Source: Exercitatus varius | Lineage (GTDB): Bacteria > Pseudomonadota > Gammaproteobacteria > Enterobacterales > Pasteurellaceae | Assembly (NCBI RefSeq): GCF_029577735.1 | Contig: NZ_JARQTO010000002.1 | Location: 62,001 to 126,000 of the forward strand | Length of the DNA stretch: 64,000 nucleotides | Direction of reading: 5' to 3' | Part shown: in pieces, positions 60,575 to 64,000 of the stretch | Layout: every line of letters starts with the position of its first letter | How positions within the stretch are numbered: the stretch's first letter is position 1 | Program-made: the position numbers and the translations under genes | Notes under the pieces: model-generated | The model's input: only the letters and a program-made list of their open reading frames with translations | Told to the model about the DNA's origin: nothing | Database searches by the model: none

Positions 60575-62242
60575 ATGGATTTTTTGATAAATCTAAGTGA
60601 AGGTACGCAATTCACAATTCAACTTGCGATTGTGCTTATCTGTTTGTTTTATGGTGCAAGAAAAGGCGGTATTGCACTTGGGATGTTAGGCGGCGTCGGT
60701 TTAATCGTTTTGGTATTCGGTTTCGGGATTGAACCGGGTAAACCTGCGATTGATGTGATGCTGACAATTTTGGCCGTGGTGGTCACTTCGGCAACATTGC
60801 AGGCCAGCGGCGGTTTGGATGTAATGTTACAAATTGCTGAAAAAATGTTACGTCGCAATCCTAAATATGTGAGTATTCTTGCGCCGTTTGTTACTTGCTT
60901 TTTGACCATTCTTTGCGGTACGGGTCATGTTGTTTATACTATGTTGCCAATCATTTATGATATTGCGATTAAAAATAACATTCGTCCTGAACGCCCGATG
61001 GCGGCAAGTTCTATTGCCTCTCAAATGGGGATTATCGCTTCTCCGGTTTCCGTCGCTGTGGTGACATTAACCGCTTTCTTAGTGAATGCCAAAACACCGT
61101 TAGCCGGATTCGACGGTTATCTTGATTTATTGAAAGTCACCGTTCCTTCAACTCTTTGCGGTATTTTAGCGATCGGTATTTTCAGTTGGTTCCGCGGTAA
61201 AGATTTAGACAAAGACGAAGTATTCCAAGAAAAGCTGAAAGATCCCGAATTCAAAAAATACGTTTATGGCGACAGCGCTTCTTTATTAGGTAAAAAACTG
61301 CCTCAATCAAGCTGGAATGCCATGTGGATCTTCTTTGGTGCGATTTTAGTGGTTGCGCTGTTAGGTTATTTTAAAGATTTGCGCCCGGCTTTCGATAAAC
61401 CGGTACCGGCTCAGGTTGTTGAAATTGTATCCGCCGATCAAACGGTGAAAAGCATCAACGTGAAAGACGGTAAAATTGTCGCGACGGCGCAGGACGGCAA
61501 AGTGGCGATTGACGTGAAAGAAAATAAAGGTAAAGCTAAAACCGCTTATAATGCGATTGAAATTTATGATGATAAAGGCGTGTTAACGCAAACCTTATCC
61601 GTACAGGATAATAACGTGGTGATCACCGCGGGCGATCAATCGGAAACCATTGCTAACGCCTCAATTGCGTTGAAAGATACCATGAAGAAGAAAACTAACC
61701 TCAGCATGGTTAATGTTATTCAAATTTTCATGTTATTGGCCGGTGCATTAATTGTTATCTTCACGAAAACCGATCCGGGTAAAATCAGTAAAAATGAAAT
61801 TTTCCGCTCCGGTATGATTGCGTTAGTGGCCGTATTCGGTATTTCCTGGATGGCGGAAACCATGTTTACGGTTCACACGCCAATGATGAAAGCCGCGCTT
61901 GGTGATGTGGTGAAAGCGCATCCTTGGACTTATGCCGTGATGTTGTTATTGATTTCTAAATTCGTAAACTCACAGGCGGCGGCGTTAGTGGCGTTCGTTC
62001 CGTTGGCGTTAAGTATCGGTGTGGAACCGGCCGTTATTCTGGCATTCGCTTCCGCTTGCTACGGTTACTACATTTTGCCGACTTACCCGAGCGACTTGGC
62101 GGCAATCCAATTTGACCGCTCCGGCACGACCCATATTGGTAAATTTGTGATTAACCACAGTTTCATCATGGTCGGTTTAATCGGTGTGGTGACGGCATGT
62201 ATTTTCGGTTATCTCTTCACAATGATGTACGGTTACCTTTAA
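60575..62242 (+). CDS. dcuB: Anaerobic C4-dicarboxylate antiporter DcuB with an inserted domain
   Basis: 555 residues from the ATG at 60575 (TTGGAG upstream); E. coli DcuB has 446. Residues 11-270 and 376-555 align with E. coli DcuB block for block (LICLFYGARKGGIALG, ATLQASGGLDVMLQIAEK, GTGHVVYT, RPMAASSIASQMGIIASP, SKFVNSQAAAL, YYILPTYPSDLAAIQFDRSGTTHIGKFVINHSFI). Between LRPAFDKPV and LSMVNVIQIF lies an insert of about 100 residues (275-375; DNA about 61400-61700). It is hydrophilic and beta-like, with two related halves. The transporter exchanges fumarate, malate or aspartate for succinate. FNR-like site upstream. Confidence 0.95.
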   Translation: MDFLINLSEGTQFTIQLAIVLICLFYGARKGGIALGMLGGVGLIVLVFGFGIEPGKPAIDVMLTILAVVVTSATLQASGGLDVMLQIAEKMLRRNPKYVSILAPFVTCFLTILCGTGHVVYTMLPIIYDIAIKNNIRPERPMAASSIASQMGIIASPVSVAVVTLTAFLVNAKTPLAGFDGYLDLLKVTVPSTLCGILAIGIFSWFRGKDLDKDEVFQEKLKDPEFKKYVYGDSASLLGKKLPQSSWNAMWIFFGAILVVALLGYFKDLRPAFDKPVPAQVVEIVSADQTVKSINVKDGKIVATAQDGKVAIDVKENKGKAKTAYNAIEIYDDKGVLTQTLSVQDNNVVITAGDQSETIANASIALKDTMKKKTNLSMVNVIQIFMLLAGALIVIFTKTDPGKISKNEIFRSGMIALVAVFGISWMAETMFTVHTPMMKAALGDVVKAHPWTYAVMLLLISKFVNSQAAALVAFVPLALSIGVEPAVILAFASACYGYYILPTYPSDLAAIQFDRSGTTHIGKFVINHSFIMVGLIGVVTACIFGYLFTMMYGYL

Positions 62243-62262
62243 TCGATAGCCAACAATAAAAG

Positions 62263-62293
62263 AAAAGTGCGGTCAAATTTGGCCGCATTTTTT
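62263..62293 (+). terminator. Terminator of dcuB
   Basis: AAAAGTGCGGTC/GGCCGCATTTTTT with wobble pairs and a 6-nt loop; the left arm is an uptake signal and the right one a decayed partner. Confidence 0.75.
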
Positions 62294-62409
62294 ATGTTTG
62301 ACGTTTCCCGTCTCGACGGAAAATTTTATGGGAAAAGTGCGGTCGGATTTTTGTGAGTTTTTTGAGAAAAATGTGCAAATCGAATGACGACTTGCGCGGA
62401 ATGAGGTAA

Positions 62410-63225
62410 TTAAGCTTCAATCAAGCCGGATTTCACCAGAAAATTGTATATTCCGTCTTGTTCGATGTGATCCGTCACATAATCCGCCACGTCTTTCAGT
62501 TGCGGGTGCGCATTCCCCATTGCTACGCCGACACCGACGGTGTTAAGCATTTCGAGATCGTTTAAACCGTCACCAAATGCCATCACGTTATCCATGGACA
62601 AACCCAAATAATCAACCACGGCGCGAATTCCCCGCGCTTTGGAACCTTCCGCATCGAATAAGTCGACAGAATCTTTGTCCCAACGCACTACGCGCAATCC
62701 GTCTAAAATTTGCGCATCCGCAATCAGCTGATCCTGCGTTTCATCATAAAACGGCAGTAACTGGAAGACTTCATTGGATTTAAAGTAATCTTTATCCACA
62801 ATATAATCCCGCAGAATAGGATCCAATGCCGATTTTTGTTGCGGTGTGATGCCGGAAACCGCGATTTTTTTATCGGAAACAAAAGCATATTCAATGCCGT
62901 GGGCGTCAAAAAAGTCCACCAGAACCTGAATTTTTTCGGTGGGAATGGTGTGTTTTTCAATGAAATGATCTTTATAAACCGCTAATTGCCCGTTCATAGT
63001 GACAAACAAATCGATCGGTTCCTGCGCAAGTAACGCCCGGAGTTTTAACGGCAAGCTGCAACGGGAACGTCCCGTGGCAATGGCGGGAATAATGCCGTTG
63101 GCTTTCAATTTCCGGATTGCGGGTAAAACCGAATCGGGTAAGTAATCTTTGTGTTTAACGATAAGGGTTTCGTCAATATCGAAAAAGACGATTTTAATTT
63201 TGTCGCGCAGGTTTGGTACCATCAT
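62410..63225 (-). CDS. Cof-type HAD-superfamily phosphatase
   Basis: 271 residues. HAD motif I FFDIDETLI (14-22), motif II AIATGRSRCSL and motif IV AFGDGLNDLEML, with a C2 cap between. Cof/YidA-like; probably a sugar-phosphate or cofactor phosphatase, substrate unknown. Two neighbouring ATGs (63225 and 63222) are possible starts behind GAGG. Confidence 0.9.
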   Translation of the reverse strand: MMVPNLRDKIKIVFFDIDETLIVKHKDYLPDSVLPAIRKLKANGIIPAIATGRSRCSLPLKLRALLAQEPIDLFVTMNGQLAVYKDHFIEKHTIPTEKIQVLVDFFDAHGIEYAFVSDKKIAVSGITPQQKSALDPILRDYIVDKDYFKSNEVFQLLPFYDETQDQLIADAQILDGLRVVRWDKDSVDLFDAEGSKARGIRAVVDYLGLSMDNVMAFGDGLNDLEMLNTVGVGVAMGNAHPQLKDVADYVTDHIEQDGIYNFLVKSGLIEA

Positions 63226-63473
63226 AATGGCCTCGGAAAACGAATAAATGTACTCAAAAAATTTTCCGCAATTTTACACTATTTTGACAGGGTTTAGGCA
63301 AGAGAATGAGGGGCATTGTTTGCAGGAAATTTATTTAACTCAATGGAATTGCCGCTAAATCCGTATTTTTTGAAATAGGCCGAAGATCTATTTTTGTTAC
63401 GAAATTGCAACAAATTTGACCGCACTTATGCTAGGATGACGTTCCATTTGATTGTTCGTTTTGGGAGGGAATT

Positions 63474-64000
63474 TTGCAATTTTTACAGCGTTTTTTAAAA
63501 TTGGAATCGGCGCCGGGTATTCTATTATTCATTTTTGCCGTTTTGGCGATGATGTTGGCCAATTCGCCGTTAAAATCCCATTATTTTGATTTTCTGGATA
63601 TTCCTATTGCCATACGGGTGAGTAGTTTTGAAATCAATAAAACCTTAATTCACTGGGTGAACGATGGCTTCATGGCGGTGTTTTTTGTGTTGGTGGGCAT
63701 GGAAGTGAAACGGGAAATGGCGGAAGGTTCGCTGGCAAGCTATCGACAAGCGATTTTCCCGGCGTTGGCCGCCGTGGGCGGCATGATCGTGCCGGCATTA
63801 ATTTATGCTTTTATTACCCATTCTCACGCGGAACTGGCAAACGGTTGGGCGATTCCGATGGCGACCGACATTGCTTTTGCCCTGGGAATTATCGGGTTGC
63901 TCGGTTCGCGCGTTCCGTTGCCACTCAAAGTGTTTTTGCTGGCGCTTGCCATTATTGACGACTTAGGCGCCATTGTGGTGATTGCGCTGTTTTACTCGGA
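63474..64000 (+). CDS. nhaA: Na+/H+ antiporter NhaA (cut by window end)
   Basis: Open frame from a TTG at 63474 with GGGAGGGA upstream, running off the window; 175 residues seen. Reads LQFLQRFLKLESAPGILLFIFAVLAMMLANSPL, then WVNDGFMAVFFVLVGMEVKREMAEGSL and GWAIPMATDIAFALGIIGLLGSR. The paired Asp of the ion site is in ALAIIDDLGAIVVIALFYS. All are NhaA marks. It exchanges Na+ for H+ in pH and salt balance. Confidence 0.93.
   Translation, partial: MQFLQRFLKLESAPGILLFIFAVLAMMLANSPLKSHYFDFLDIPIAIRVSSFEINKTLIHWVNDGFMAVFFVLVGMEVKREMAEGSLASYRQAIFPALAAVGGMIVPALIYAFITHSHAELANGWAIPMATDIAFALGIIGLLGSRVPLPLKVFLLALAIIDDLGAIVVIALFYS

Noticed and set aside
1..64000. CRISPR arrays, prophage or integrative elements
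   Set aside because: No regularly spaced repeats, integrase, phage structural genes or att-like tRNA duplications were seen; both tRNA genes are intact with normal flanks.

Overview
The window is chromosomal DNA of a Pasteurellaceae bacterium. By eye I find roughly 45-50 copies of the Haemophilus-type DNA uptake signal (AAGTGCGGT or its complement), several arranged head-to-head as transcription terminators. Gene orders match those known from Haemophilus (napFDAGHBC, fucRIKUAP, secM-secA). The arrest-peptide end of SecM (HAPIRGSP) is, as I recall, the one reported for Mannheimia (now Basfia) succiniciproducens, so that species or a close relative is the best guess. No phage, plasmid, rRNA operon or CRISPR array is present.

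Layout. 1-2.8 kb: truncated SulP permease, tRNA-Ser(GGA), a preQ1 riboswitch with the queuosine-precursor transporter YhhQ, and an aromatic-acid/H+ symporter-type MFS gene. 2.8-5.5 kb: a MerR regulator, a carboxymuconolactone-decarboxylase-like protein and a tri-heme quinol peroxidase, enclosed by a perfect 97-bp inverted repeat made of tandem hairpins. 5.5-11.6 kb: truD, pyrG, eno, a GST, a Nudix hydrolase and a small unknown protein. 11.7-19.6 kb: a complete L-fucose operon on the minus strand (fucR, then fucIKUAP plus fucO), with visibly different codon use and a CRP site. 19.6-23.2 kb: a hairpin-rich spacer, perM, arfA with a terminator inside its reading frame, a small conserved gene and a patatin lipoprotein. 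23.3-29.8 kb: the periplasmic nitrate reductase operon napFDAGHBC with NarP-like and FNR-like sites. 29.9-37.4 kb: ftsB-ispD-ispF, then rlmN-pilW-rodZ-ispG-hisS-yfgM. 37.5-43 kb: gor, dciA, secM-secA, mutT. 43-44.9 kb: queCDE with a second preQ1 riboswitch. 45-55 kb: ypfJ, clpB, tsaD, exbB-exbD-tonB, a DUF554 protein, a TrmH-type methyltransferase and pssA. 55.1-60.4 kb: tRNA-Ile2(CAU), then yceD-rpmF-plsX-fabH-fabD-fabG-acpP. 60.5-64 kb: a C4-dicarboxylate transporter DcuB with an unusual ~100-residue inserted domain, a HAD phosphatase and the start of nhaA.

The genes form a coherent picture of a host-associated facultative anaerobe. It respires nitrate (Nap), exports fumarate-respiration products (DcuB), detoxifies peroxide through the quinol pool, takes up iron by TonB and uses host fucose with an NADH-consuming lactaldehyde reductase (FucO). 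Queuosine is under dual riboswitch control of both synthesis and import. The observations I consider most worth follow-up are the inserted domain in DcuB, the 97-bp tandem-hairpin repeat apparently inserted between the two arms of a paired-uptake-signal terminator, and the hairpin-rich scar beside the compositionally distinct fuc locus.
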